From Macrosoma leucophasiata (taxonomy: Eukaryota > Arthropoda > Insecta > Lepidoptera > Hedylidae), in assembly GCA_036365455.1 (NCBI GenBank), contig JAWQUS010000004.1, forward strand, positions 2,735,501 through 2,799,500: a stretch of 64,000 nucleotides of DNA, read 5' to 3'. The notes beneath the pieces were generated by a model. The model was not told the DNA's origin. It did not search any database and saw nothing but the letters and a program-made list of their open reading frames with translations. Both the position numbers and the translations under genes were made by a program. Position 1 is the stretch's first letter. Every line of letters starts with the position of its first letter. Shown piece after piece: positions 20,967 through 30,889 of the stretch.

Positions 20967-21307
20967 ACTGAGGTTATCCCCACAAACTCAGACTTAAATC
21001 GAGTAGTTCTACATATAAAAATAACCCAGGGAATCCGAATTAGTTAACAACTGCTAACTATGCAATTTACAGTATATCGTATTGTGATGACCGTATTGCA
21101 CATTGCGGTTGGAATGCGCTGAGTTGCGACATTTTTTTTCATGAACTAATGTCTTCACTTGATTTACGCTTCTGATCGATTGGGTACAAATTGATTTCTT
21201 TAATTTTTCTACTTATAAAAGTTTATTGATTTTTATATTACTTAATAGAAAAATATTTCTACATGGATTGGGAATACCCAATGAACTAAATATTTGTGAT
21301 TATACAA

Positions 21308-21597
21308 TAATGCCTACTAATACTACGCTGAGGTCCTGGGTTCGGTTCCCGGGTAGGGGCTTATCAGAGATATTGGTGTAGTCCTTTATCTCTGGTTATA
21401 TTGGGATTTTTCCATTTTCTGGAAAGTTCCCAGTACCTCAGAGTTTGGTAATGTGCCCGGAGATTTCACAGGCTCGCCACCACATGGGCCAAAAACGTAA
21501 CCGGCGAATTGTGGGTATTTGCATGTATGCTTGAATGCATGCATTTACCTCTGCCTACCCCTTCGGGGATTACAGGCGTGAAGTTTCGTTGAATTTC
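21308..21597 (+). repeat. SINE-B, box A lost
   Basis: Begins at 'actaatactacgctgaggtc'; box B 'gggttcggttccc'; body; ends 'ggcgtgaagtttcgtt'. The first 25 bp of the tRNA head are missing. A short deletion removed the 'acctgtta' part of the body. Confidence 0.82.
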
Positions 21598-21642
21598 AAA
21601 ATACCCGTAAAAAAGAAAAAAAACAGGGAGAGCCACCTTTTT

Positions 21643-21937
21643 ACTGGTGGTAGAGCTCCAGTGACGGAGCTCGCGGGCGTAGGCACCACCGCATTACCTA
21701 ATATACTTGCCGCTAAACGGTAGTGTTCAGCACTATCGTGTTTCGGTCAGGTGGTAATGTACGGCCCTGTAATTTCCGGCACAGAGGCATAACACCTTAG
21801 GCCTCAGGAGTGGTAACGCATCTGCATTTTGACCTCGATCTCTGTTTAGGTGTCTATAGGCTGCAGTCATCACTTAACATCAATGTGAACTTCATGCTAG
21901 TTTGCCACTTCCGTAACATAAAAAAAAACAAAAAAAG
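21643..21937 (+). repeat. SINE-A, full length
   Basis: Head at 21643 and tail 'ttccgtaacataaaaaaaa'. Young subfamily. Confidence 0.86.
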
Positions 21938-22017
21938 GTAATTATGGTTGAGTTGATATATATAACGATATCAGTTTCAATGAAAAAAAAATGTGATGGT
22001 CAATTTTATTTTCCAAT

Positions 22018-22034
22018 TATTATTATTATTATTA
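22018..22034. repeat. Short (TTA)n microsatellite
   Basis: Five to six ATT units in a row. Confidence 0.7.
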
Positions 22035-22373
22035 TCCGCGTGTTGATTATTTATTGATTCATTAATAGAAGCGTTTGCATAGTGTGAAGTCATTATATCG
22101 ATAATCATTAAGGTTAACACTAATATTGGAATCCATCAGCTCCCTGAGGAACATAAAGGTTAGGATCCCACTGCAGAATCAATTAGTTCATCCAGATATG
22201 CTGAAAACCTATTTTTAGGCATATTTATAATCTATAGAATATATATTATACACTAGGTTGCCTATCAAAAAATGGACGCAAGTATTTTTTTATATTTTTT
22301 TTGTGGAAAGATTTTTTTAAATTTATTTTTTCAATTAAGTATCGTCTACCTCACGGCAATATGTATAAAAAAC

Positions 22374-22558
22374 TAGCGGCCCGCCCCGGCTTCGCCCGCG
22401 CTGCTCTGCTCCTATTAGTCATAGCGTAATGTAAGCTATCCTATCTCTCAAGTTGGATCGAACTGCACATGGTGCGCGAATTTCTTTATAATCGGTTAAG
22501 TGGTTTAGGAGTCCATTGAGGACAAACATTGTGACACGAGATTTATATATATTAAGAT
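22374..22558 (+). repeat. F repeat, subtype F2
   Basis: 'actagcggcccgccccggc' to 'cacgagatttatatatatta'. About 185 bp, nearly identical to the two tandem copies at 29091-29460. Confidence 0.8.
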
Positions 22559-22559
22559 A

Positions 22560-23585
22560 TGAAAAATTACGGCTGCCGTTGCGCACTCGGCCGCCCTTAC
22601 GTATTTTCGTTCCGCCCCGATAAATTTTTACGTCCATGACGTACATGTACCATTTATATATCAAACTGGCCGTGCAAATGCCTCTCGGACACTTATCGAG
22701 GAAAGCAGGACTAGACTTGTGTCTGAAGTCGAGCACTCTCTGGAGCGGGTCTCGGACTGGGGTCGACTCAACTTAGTGCAGTTCAACCCCTCGAAGACAC
22801 AGTTCTGCGCGTTCACCGCTAAAAAACCCCATTCGTTGTAGCGCCACAGTTCCAGGGCACTCCGCTCGCCGTTGGTAAGAGTATCGGTATCCTGGGCGTT
22901 GACATATCGAACGAAGTGCAATTTAGGAGTCACATTGAGTGTAAGACCAAGTTGGCATCCAAAAAACTAGGGGTGCTTAACAAAGCGAGGCAGTATTTCA
23001 CATCGGGGCAGCTATTACAGCTTCATAAGGCCCAACTGCGGCCCCACCTGGAATACTGCTCTCATTTGTGGGCGGGAGCCCCCAAATATCAACTTGGTCC
23101 AGTCGACTCCCTACAAAGACGCGCCGTTCGTATTGTTAACGACCCAGGACTTACTGACAAGCTCGAACATCTGAGCCTGCGCAGAGACGTTGGGAGTCTA
23201 TGCGTTTTATACCGTCTCTACAATGGCGAGTGCTCTGTCGAACTGTTCGGCATGGTGCCACCGTCTCTTTTCCTACACCGCACTACCCGCCGAAGAGAGA
23301 AGTTCCCCTCTCACCGACTGGACACTTGGCAATGTTCAACAGTGCGGTTCGCACGTTCGTTTTTGCCCAGAACGTGTAAATTGTGGAACGAACTTCCCTC
23401 TGAGGTGTTCTCTCGGTGCTACAATATGGGGTTCTTAAAAAATGGCGTCAAAAGAGTCTTTCAGGGCTGGCAGCGCGTTGGCGACTCCCCTGGTGTTGCA
23501 CATGTTCATAGGCGACGGTGACTACTTTCCATCAGGTGGCCCGTCTGCTTGTCTGTCAATCCTTTGACATAAAAAAAAAATATTA
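22560..23585 (+). pseudogene. CR1/Jockey-type LINE relic, reverse-transcriptase C-terminal third and 3' UTR
   Basis: The translation matches the C-terminal part of CR1/Jockey-type LINE reverse transcriptases. A decayed active-site motif reads YVHD (22629-22640; family YADD). It is followed in frame by 'GRANASRTLIEESRTR', 'DWGRLNLVQFNPSKTQ' and 'CAFTAKK'. A stop and frameshift occur near 22838. The next frame carries 'GILGVDISNEVQF', 'KLASKKLGVLNKARQYF', 'RPHLEYCSHLWAGAPKYQL', 'RRAVRIVNDP' and 'FLPRTCKLWNELP', ending at 23521. The 3' UTR ends 'gacataaaaaaaaaa'. Everything upstream of the active site is missing. The 3' end resembles the SINE-A tail, so an intact relative may have mobilised SINE-A. 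Confidence 0.85.
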
Positions 23586-23875
23586 AAGCATTTTTTTCTC
23601 ATTATTATGGTATACGGGAGACAAATTAAATCGGCCGCAAATAAGAGTTGCTGACTGTTAAAGATAAAATAATTTAAATAAAAATACTTGCGACCAAATT
23701 TTGATACGCAACCTAGTGGATATATATACTCTAGATTATAAAGTTACGTAAAAAATTGGTTTGCAGCATACCTGGATGAACGAAATGATTCTGCAGTGGG
23801 ATCCTAATCGACTATGTAAGCTACTGCTAATTCACACTAGTAATGGGACTCGTATATTTTATTTTATTTTATAAT

Positions 23876-23968
23876 GGTGTCATACAAGCATGCTACTTAG
23901 AAGGTTAGTGAATACTACAGCGTATAGACACAGATATCTGCACAAAACAGGGCGTCAAAGCGTATTTA
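23876..23968 (-). repeat. SINE-A, decayed tail part
   Basis: 'tcatacaagcatgc', 'tgaatactacagcgtataga' and 'gggcgtcaaagcg' follow the family order on the minus strand with many substitutions. Confidence 0.5.
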
Positions 23969-23974
23969 TTGTAA

Positions 23975-24410
23975 TTTAATTAAAAATACGAGCGGCCATA
24001 TTTGGATAGGCAACCAAATTAATTTTTTTTTCTATGTAATGGACGTGGCAAACAAGCATGCAGTTCACATTGATGTTAGGTGATGACTGCAGCCTATAGA
24101 CACCCACATGAAGACCAAGGTCAAAATGCAGATGCGTTACCACTCCTGAGGCCTAAGGTGTTATGCCTCTGTGCCGGAAATTACAGAGCCGTATATTATC
24201 ACCTGACCGGAATACGATAGTGCTGAACACTACCATTCAGCGGCAAGTATATTAGGTAATGCAGTGGTGCCTACGCCCGCGAGCTCCGTCACTGAAGCTC
24301 TACCACTACTAAAGTATATTCTCTAAATCATAAAAATGCTTAAAAAATAGATGTTAGCATATTTCGATGAACGAAATAATATCTAGTGATACATTTTCCG
24401 CGGATCCCTA
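23975..24410. repeat. Second right arm of the long-inverted-repeat element, split by SINE-A
   Basis: 23985-24012 ('aaaaatacgagcggccatat', 'ggataggcaacc') aligns with the inner end at 23690-23725. 24312-24410 ('tctaaatcataaaaatgctt', 'cgatgaacgaaat', 'gcggatccc') aligns with 23740-23810. SINE-A at 24014-24310 separates the two halves. No matching left arm was found. Confidence 0.6.
24014..24310 (-). repeat. SINE-A, full length, inside an inverted-repeat arm
   Basis: Reversed tail 'tttttctatgtaatggacgt', head 'gctctaccactact'. Young subfamily body. Confidence 0.86.
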
Positions 24411-24692
24411 TTCTGTACATTGCACGACATATACTTATCTATTTTTTTTCAGTCTCTATCATCATTATAGGAAAAAACACCTTGAGATTCGAAAGGAAGA
24501 TTATTGCTTCTATACAGTTTTATTGCGTTAACATTAAGCCATAACTACGCTGCAGAGAAAATTACCAATAATACATTAACTAACAATAGTAGTACCAAGT
24601 CATGGATTTAAATGTATGAATATATTGTGTCTGTAATTGACTTCAATAACCCAGAATAACCCTGTTCACTTTCTTTTTGATATACCTTAGGT

Positions 24693-25392
24693 CAGCGTTT
24701 CTCAAAGTGTGCTCCGCTGATTTCTGGGGCTCCGCAAAGCCTTTGTGCCCCACCATCTCTGCGAGAATACAAGATATAATGTGAAAACATATGTACATTT
24801 CTATCCATCAGTGTTCTGATTCAGAGTTTTTAAAGCGTTCGATTACGAACCCGATATAAGACTTCAACTCTATTCGATCAAACCTGATATCAACCAATTG
24901 ATGAAAAATAAGAAACAGTTTCATACATCCCATTAGATTTTTTTTCTCTGAATTTCTAGCGACAAATATTACAAAACTACGTTGTTTGTCACTCACTCAG
25001 TAACGTAACAGTTTTATATTGATTATAATTACACCTTTACACTTCCATTGTAACATGATAACTTATTATAAATCCCTAGTATCCCTACTATATTTACTAA
25101 CTATATTTATTTTATTTTAATATTATAAATGCGAAAGTAACTCTGTCTGTCTGTCTGTTACCTTTTCACGTCCAAACGACTCAACCGATTTTAATGAAAT
25201 TTGGTACAGAGATGGAGTTGACTTTGAGAACGAACATAGGCTACTTAGACATCCACGCGGGCGAAGCCGCGGGCAACAGCTAATCTTTAATAATAATAAT
25301 TTTAAAATGTCGCTGACATGACTGACTGAAACCTTTTCAAAAATTTCGCTTTTCAAAAGGGTTCCATCACCGAAAAAGTTTGAGAAACGCTG
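24693..25392. mobile_element. hAT-type non-autonomous DNA transposon, 700 bp
   Basis: Exactly 8-bp target duplications CCTTAGGT (24685-24692 and 25393-25400) border terminal inverted repeats CAGCGTTTCTCAAA... / ...TTTGAGAAACGCTG. Eight-bp duplications and CAG-type ends with a 'GTTTCTCAAA' core are typical of the hAT superfamily. No transposase is recognisable; a 62-codon minus frame at 24808-24996 has no family match I can name. An F repeat (25108-25283) is inserted inside. Confidence 0.85.
25108..25283 (-). repeat. F repeat, within the hAT-type element
   Basis: Reverse strand 'attagctgttgcccgcggct', 'tcgcccgcgtggatgtc', through 'ggttgagtcgtttggacgtg' and '(cag)ac' tandem to 'tcgcatttataatatt'. 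A (CTGT)n run lies at 25142-25160. Confidence 0.75.
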
Positions 25393-25579
25393 CCTTAGGT
25401 AACTTTCCTTTTAACTAATAGGAAGGTTCTCAAATGGGCCCATCAATTGTGATATTAAGAAACAGATTGTGATAGAAATAGATTGATTTTCTTATACGTA
25501 TTAAGTACGTTTCACCTAAGTATTGATTTATTCAAAGATCTCGGAAATGTAATTTACAGAGAGAAAAAGTGATATTGCG

Positions 25580-25705
25580 TTTGTTAGGGTACCGTACCTG
25601 AAAGTGATAAAACGGAACCTTAATATAATAAGATCACTCGAGTGTTTGTTTGTCCGTCTGCTACAGCCGATTTTCTCCGAAAGTACTGGACCGATTGTTT
25701 TTTTA
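25580..25705 (+). repeat. H-like repeat fragment
   Basis: 'gttagggtaccgtacct', 'cggaaccttaatat', then 'tttgtttgtccgtctgctac' and 'gattttctccgaaagtactg', which is the text typical of the inside of such repeats. Ends not defined. Confidence 0.4.
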
Positions 25706-25880
25706 TGCAAACAAGCATGAAATTCACATTGATATCAAGTTATAACTGCAGCCTATAGACACTTACACAAAGATTTAAGAAACAGATTGTGAAAGAGGTC
25801 AAAATGCAGATGCGTTGTCACTTCTAAAACTTTAGTCGATATGTCTCTGTGATAAGTTACTACAGGGCCATACTTCAATA
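25706..25880 (-). repeat. SINE-A, decayed, with a 22-bp filler duplication
   Basis: 'gcaaacaagcatgaaattc' to 'actacagggccatac'. Between 'cttacacaaaga' and 'gaggtcaaaatgc' it carries 'tttaagaaacagattgtgaa', a near copy of 25453-25474 about 300 bp upstream. Confidence 0.7.
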
Positions 25881-26253
25881 TGAATTGCCATTGCCATTAT
25901 GGCTTATTTGCCATTTTCATGCTATAAATAATATATTATTATATCAAGAATTTAAAAAATGTTGCTCTTGATACAAAGTTACGAAACATACATAAATTTA
26001 CCGTAATTTTAGATACATAAGAATTATAGCCGTCCCATTTTTCCTTAGCCATACGACAAGGCCAGACTATGCTAATGATCGCGAGTGTGGGATTGTAAAA
26101 ACAATAATCGCTTGTATTGCATTTCATCTACGTCTCACCCTTGAAGTTTGAAGATATATGCGACTGTTTATTGGTTATCACGATGTTTTATACGATGTAG
26201 CAGTGTTCATGTTAGCGCGACATAAAAACTGTGTGTAAACGTACGATACGATT
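25881..26253. other. AT-rich stretch, nothing recognised
   Basis: 25880-25925 may hold a tail piece of an old SINE-A ('atttgccattttcatgctat'). Otherwise nothing. Confidence 0.35.
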
Positions 26254-26605
26254 CAAGCGCGCATGGCCTCGCGGCTGGTGTATATCGTAAGCGATCTACT
26301 CGGTTAAACGATATACGGGGGCTGTGGGTGTGTGATGGGTGACCGCCAGTGGCAAATTAAAATGCGCGTTTCCGTGCTTCGGAGGATACGTTAAGCCGTC
26401 GGTCCCGGTTGTTATCGATAGATAACAGTCGTTAAACCTTGTCGGAGGCCTTAGGCGGTTTGAAAACATCCGAGAGCGGGTTGGCCACTAACCCGTATCT
26501 GCACAAGCGTGGTGGAGTAAGCTCCAGGCCTCCCCCCAAAAAAGGGAGACACTCGTGCCCAGCAGTGGGACGTAATGGGTTTCCATTATTATACAATTAT
26601 TAATA
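26254..26605 (+). repeat. 5S-SINE, full length
   Basis: 'caagcgcgcatggcctcgcg', 5S-like segment to 'tgtgatgggtgaccgc', 'gcgcgtttccgtgcttcgg', 'aaccttgtcggaggcc', 'gagtaagctccaggcctcc', and end 'cagcagtgggacgtaatggg' with an ATT-rich tail. The 'GATGGGTGACCGC' stretch is identical to the conserved 5S rRNA segment as I know it. Confidence 0.75.
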
Positions 26606-26699
26606 TAAAGGTACGATTCCGAACTCCGCTGCGCGCAACAGTGCTTCCGCGACTTTGTCGCGTAGCTCGGAATGTGATCTATTACATCTATTATCTATC

Positions 26700-26960
26700 A
26701 CAAATGAAATTGGAGTGTCTGTTTGTAATAGAAAAATACAACCGCTTTTGTACAATTTTTGTCTGTTTGTTTGTTTCGGCTAATCTCATGAACGGCTGGA
26801 CCGATTTTGACTGGACTTTCACTGGCAGATAGCGTATGTAATAAGGAGTAACTAAGGCTATATTATTTATGACTTAGGTATAATATACGAGCTGCGCCCA
26901 CGAATTCGTCCGGATAGATACTGAACATAAATTCTACCCGGACGAAGTCGCCACATGAAG
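26700..26960 (+). repeat. Unnamed repeat ends and F-like fragment
   Basis: 26760-26870 contains 'tctgtttgtttgtttcggct', 'gaacggctggaccgatttt' and 'ctggcagatagc', text typical of the 3' part of F-like repeats. 26885-26950 repeats 'acgagctgcgcccacg' and 'ctacccggacgaagtc', as at 35480. Boundaries are not sharp. Confidence 0.4.
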
Positions 26961-26964
26961 CACA

Positions 26965-27025
26965 CCAGTGTTGTGGTCGTCTTTGGGGAAGACTTTGTCC
27001 TGCTTGAGTAATGATGATGACGTGC
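26965..27025 (+). pseudogene. RTE-type LINE 3' end remnant
   Basis: 'tggggaagactttgtcctgc' then 'taatgatgatgacg' aligns with the end of the LINE at 55340-55410. Only about 55 bp. Confidence 0.4.
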
Positions 27026-27907
27026 CTCAGATTTTAATTATCACCTATCAATATTTACTGCATATGTATTTCGAACCTTCATGGCTTAAAAAATATTTCC
27101 ACAATTGATTACTAAAGGAGATATTGCAAAAATGTATGGACCTCCGGCCATGTATTGTACACAACATCATTAACAGGCAAAATCAATATAAAAACGTTTT
27201 TTACTGCATATTTTCACTTATTTAGCTTTGTTTGCAGTTACAAAACATTATTTGCAGTTAGAATTGCAACTCAAAACCAACATGGCAAATATGGCGGGCG
27301 ATGTCATTTTGACAAATTCCACCAATAAACGATACTAATCCAATTTAAAGAAATTAATCGTAACTTCTTTAAATTGATCGATTCGATACATCGTTTTTTT
27401 GTTAATATGTGATGCACTAGTAAGATAAGTTTTGTTTTATCTACATAGGTACTATCCCAAGCGTAGGTTGTATCGCCGCCATGTTGAACATGGTTGAAAA
27501 TGATAAAATCGTTTGAATTAAATGTGGTTGAAACTCTAAAATATATTCTTGAATAAATTTATTGTATTTTTTTCGGATTCTTTGAGGTAGTGTACGAACC
27601 AGAGCCGAGCTCGCAACATCTCCTTTGCACTTTAGCAATCACTTGCGCTTCCATACATTTCAACATGAAACGTGCTAAGTTTTAGATTGTGTTTTGTCAG
27701 ATTATTATTAGTATGTGTCAATATGTGCGAAAATTAGGAATTGAGAAGCATCTCAAGTCCTAATTTTCGCAATACCTATTGATTGAGCTGGAGAACAGCT
27801 ATTTCGATATTTCATAAACGTTGAAATATGGTATTACCACTACCAAGACAAGTGTTGAAAAACTTTCATGATTTAAAAATATCTTCTTATACTATTTATT
27901 TATACAA
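27026..27907. other. Non-coding stretch with a strong hairpin
   Basis: 27726-27771 folds into a 20-bp stem with one mismatch and a 6-nt loop ('tgcgaaaattagga' with its complement). Remaining sequence is AT-rich and without assignment. Confidence 0.5.
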
Positions 27908-27975
27908 AAACTAGCGGCCCGCCACTTCAGACGTGTGCAACAGGTACTTTATTAGAACCTTAATATTAATAAAGT
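27908..27975 (+). repeat. F repeat fragment
   Basis: 'aaactagcggcccgccactt' then 'cagacgtgtgcaacag'. It decays quickly. Confidence 0.45.
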
Positions 27976-28124
27976 ATCAATCGGTTGGAGATGATATCAT
28001 TGAAAGATAAAGTCGCGTATTAATTAGTTTAAATTATGTCCCAAATTAGGCCACAAAGCAACATACTATATGGTAAAAACTTAATTTTCAGAAAATTATC
28101 ATTATGAAAAAAATATTTTTATTT

Positions 28125-28155
28125 ATTTTTTATTTATTTATTTATTCATAATCAT
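28125..28155. repeat. (TTTA)n low-complexity tract
   Basis: A TTTA-type run, possibly the reversed tail of a LINE, followed by unassigned sequence. Confidence 0.5.
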
Positions 28156-28280
28156 CACAGCTATCATTACAGGGAATGCCTAATGCGATAGAGTGGCAAT
28201 CTTTAACTTACTGATTATTTAATTAATAACAGGATGATTGTTGTATATATTACCTACTAGATATTACTTAGTACCGTAAC

Positions 28281-28596
28281 ACTGCCTCGGTAGCCTAGTG
28301 GTAGCAGGCCACTACTACTACGCTGAGGTCCTGGGTTCGATTCCCGGGTAGGGGGTTATCAGAGATAATGGTGAAAAAGACTTTATCTCTGGTTCTATTG
28401 GGATTTTTCCATTTTCTGGTAATTTCCCAGTACCTCAAAGTTTGGTAATGTACCCGGAGATGTCAACAGGCTCGCCACCTGTTACATGGGCCAAAACGTA
28501 ACCGGCGAATCGTGGGTGTTTGCATGTATGCTTGAATGCATGCATTTACCTCTGCCTACCCCTTCGGGGATTACAGGCGTGAAGTTACGTACGTAC
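28281..28596 (+). repeat. SINE-B, full length with target duplication
   Basis: Box A TAGCCTAGTGG at 28291, box B GGTTCGATTCC at 28335, body, and an end 'gaagttacgtacgtac' with an (ACGT)n tail. GTACCGTAAC at 28271-28280 and 28597-28606 is the target duplication. This is the best intact reference copy of the family. Confidence 0.92.
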
Positions 28597-28899
28597 GTAC
28601 CGTAACATAAAACATACAATGTAACTTAACTTAGTTATTATTAACTTAGTTTCATAAGGATTCATGTTTAGATCCTGAAAAATACATCTCAAATTCACAT
28701 AAATTTTCTTTATTTCTTTTAACAAAAAATACGATTGTAGTGATTAAAATATAAAAGCTAGCTATACAGTACCACGGACTCTTAAGGCCAACATTTTTGG
28801 TTAACATTATGTTCGTATATTCCAAATCGTCTTGTCAGCGCACGCCAGTAAAGCATCACATCTCGCCCCCTTTTCTGCTACTTGTTTTACATATATCTA

Positions 28900-29080
28900 C
28901 TACTAGCTGTTGCCCGCGGCTTCGCCCGCGTAGATGTCGTTTTATAAATAACTTAGCAGCCTATGTTCTTTCTCAAAGTCAGCTCTATCTCTGTACCAAA
29001 TATAATTAAAATCGGTTAGGTTGGACGTGAAAAGGTAACAGACAGAAAGACAGACTTTCGCATTTATAATATTATTTATA
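28900..29080 (+). repeat. F repeat, standard type
   Basis: 'actagctgttgcccgcggc', 'ttcgcccgcgtagatgtc', 'tttctcaaagtcagctctat', 'ggttggacgtgaaaaggtaa', '(cag)acag', ending 'cgcatttataatatt'. Confidence 0.8.
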
Positions 29081-29090
29081 TATATAATAT

Positions 29091-29275
29091 ACTAGCGGCC
29101 CGCCCCGGCTTCGCCCGCGCTGCTCTGCTCCTATTAGTCATAGCGTAATGTAAGCTATCCTATCTCTCAAGTTGGATCGAACTGCACATGGTGTGCGAAT
29201 TTTATTATAATCGGTTAAGTGGTTTAGGAGTCCATTGAGGACAAACATTGTGACACGAGATTATATATATAATAT
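29091..29275 (+). repeat. F2 repeat, tandem copy 1
   Basis: 185 bp from 'actagcggcccgccccggc' to 'cgagattatatatataatat'. Immediately followed by another copy of the same length. Confidence 0.82.
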
Positions 29276-29460
29276 ACTAGCGGCCCGCCCCGGCTTCGCC
29301 CGCGCTGCTCTGCTCCTATTAGTCATAGCGTAATGTAAGCTATCCTATCTCTCAAGTTGAATCGAACTGCACATGGTGTGCGAATTTTATTATAATCGGT
29401 TAAGTGGTTTAGGAGTCCATTGAGGACAAACATTGTGACACGAGATTTATATATTAAGAT
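29276..29460 (+). repeat. F2 repeat, tandem copy 2
   Basis: Differs from the first by a handful of bases (for example 'gttgaatcg' for 'gttggatcg'), and ends 'gagatttatatattaagat'. Head-to-tail with copy 1 with no spacer. Confidence 0.82.
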
Positions 29461-30142
29461 AGGGCTAGGGATTATTTTTCACACAATCTTCTGTTCTATC
29501 AAAATAAAAAAAATAGGTAGCCTATAGCACTCCTGAATAGTGCAGCTTCATATAACTGAAATATTTTTTATGTTCGAATCAGTATTTCCTCTTACACTCA
29601 AACAAATAAACAAAGTTAGAAACTTTACCTCTTTTTAAATATAGTATAATGACGGAATCTTTTAAAATATTCATCAATTAATTTTACTTATATCACTTAT
29701 ATGTTTAAAATTCCCATTGAAGTTATTAGCTTTCACCAGAGGAGCCGGTTCTTGTTTTTTTTTTTTTTAAGTATAGATCATGGCATTCTTAATGAAAGCT
29801 CGTTTATAACTTTTTACATAGGACTTATTATCAAAAGTGTTGGCAATATAAGTAATTATTAGGCCAACAAATCAAGATTGATGATAATTTAACAGATTAA
29901 GAATTATTTAATTTTATTGCATCTAATTATAAGTCATGTGCTGGTACATTATCTTAAATACTTGGTTACAGAACAGTATGATGTAGCTAATTTTATGTCA
30001 TATAGAAAATAAATTATTATTCATTTTATTTATTCTTTTTATACACGAAGATGGTACATAAAGGCGGACTTAATGTCACTAGGCATTATCTCCCAGTCAA
30101 CCTTTGGGTTATGAAGAGAGCGACAAAAAAAGTAATGAATGT
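29461..30142. other. AT-rich stretch
   Basis: 29480-29640 has F-like interior text ('tagcctatagcactcctgaa', 'aacaaataaacaaag'). The rest has no assignment. Confidence 0.4.
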
Positions 30143-30210
30143 AATTTTTATATTTTATTTTTTAAAGAAAAATGGAAAGAAAAATTTGACTTCAGGCGAG
30201 ACTCGAACTC
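30143..30210. repeat. tR-FB arm fragment
   Basis: 'tattttttaaagaaaaatgg', 'aaagaaaaatttgacttcag' and 'gcgagactcgaactcg' match one antisense arm from the A-rich site to the T-arm. The other arm and tail are missing and no target duplication is visible, so orientation is not settled. Confidence 0.65.
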
Positions 30211-30255
30211 GAAGTATATTTTCAACATATTAATTATATTGGCAATTATTTTAAT

Positions 30256-30470
30256 ACTAAATTTTGCCAACGATTTCGTCTACGTTTACTTAAATCCCAG
30301 AGGAACCTCGAACGGGACAAACAGTAAAACAGTGTGTGTAACTGCCATATATACTCTAGGTACTTCTGTACAAAATTTCATTGAAATCCGATCAGCCGCT
30401 TCAGTGTGATTGAGAAGCAAACAAACAAACATCCATACTTCCACATTTATATTAGTATAGTAAGATTAAA
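30256..30470 (+). repeat. F-like repeat, older
   Basis: 'gccaacgatttcgtctacg', 'gaaatccgatcagccgcttc', 'aacaaacaaacatccatac', and end 'catttatattagtatag'. Confidence 0.55.
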
Positions 30471-30840
30471 ATTCTCGTAAAAAATAAGCAGAAACAAAAA
30501 AAAATGAAGTCAGTGAGATCGAAAGTCAATGTCAATGTACCTACCTCACGTAAACAAACATGTACATAACCCATTAGCGATTGAGAAAGTGTTTGTTGGT
30601 TTGTCCCACTCCCATGTCGAAAACTTGCAGTTTTGTGGTAATTAGTGAAGGCTATTACAATTGCAGACAGTGACGATATTTCGAGATGTGTGAAACTGCT
30701 AAACGTTTTGGGGATCCGTCAGTACCTACATGTGTAAAAATACGTCTATTAAAGTGTGACTAATAAATCCACTATATAACTTCTACAGGGTTAATTTTAA
30801 TTAGCACTTCACTTCTTGCAAGGAGCCACCCTCTCTACAT

Positions 30841-30845
<5 letters not shown>

Positions 30846-30885
<40 letters not shown>
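30846..30885. repeat. (AT)n microsatellite, left part
   Basis: About 20 AT units, interrupted by the LTR that follows. Confidence 0.9.

Positions 30886-30889
<4 letters not shown>

Larger units (their letters stand above)
22130..23850. mobile_element. Long-inverted-repeat element, filled with later insertions
   Basis: 22130-22300 and 23687-23850 are inverted copies. Outer markers are 'ttaggatcccactgcagaat', 'gttcatccag' and 'tttataatcta'. The inner marker is 'ctaggttgc... tatcaaaa ... cgcaagtattttt', about 38 bp, which may be the true terminal repeat of a smaller element nested between arms. Between the arms sit an F repeat and a LINE relic. No transposase. A damaged second right arm lies at 23975-24410. 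Confidence 0.6.

Noticed and set aside
22419..22933. Two minus-strand frames of 105 and 90 codons
   Set aside because: They overlap the plus-strand LINE and F2 repeat and have no recognisable protein. They are antisense shadows.
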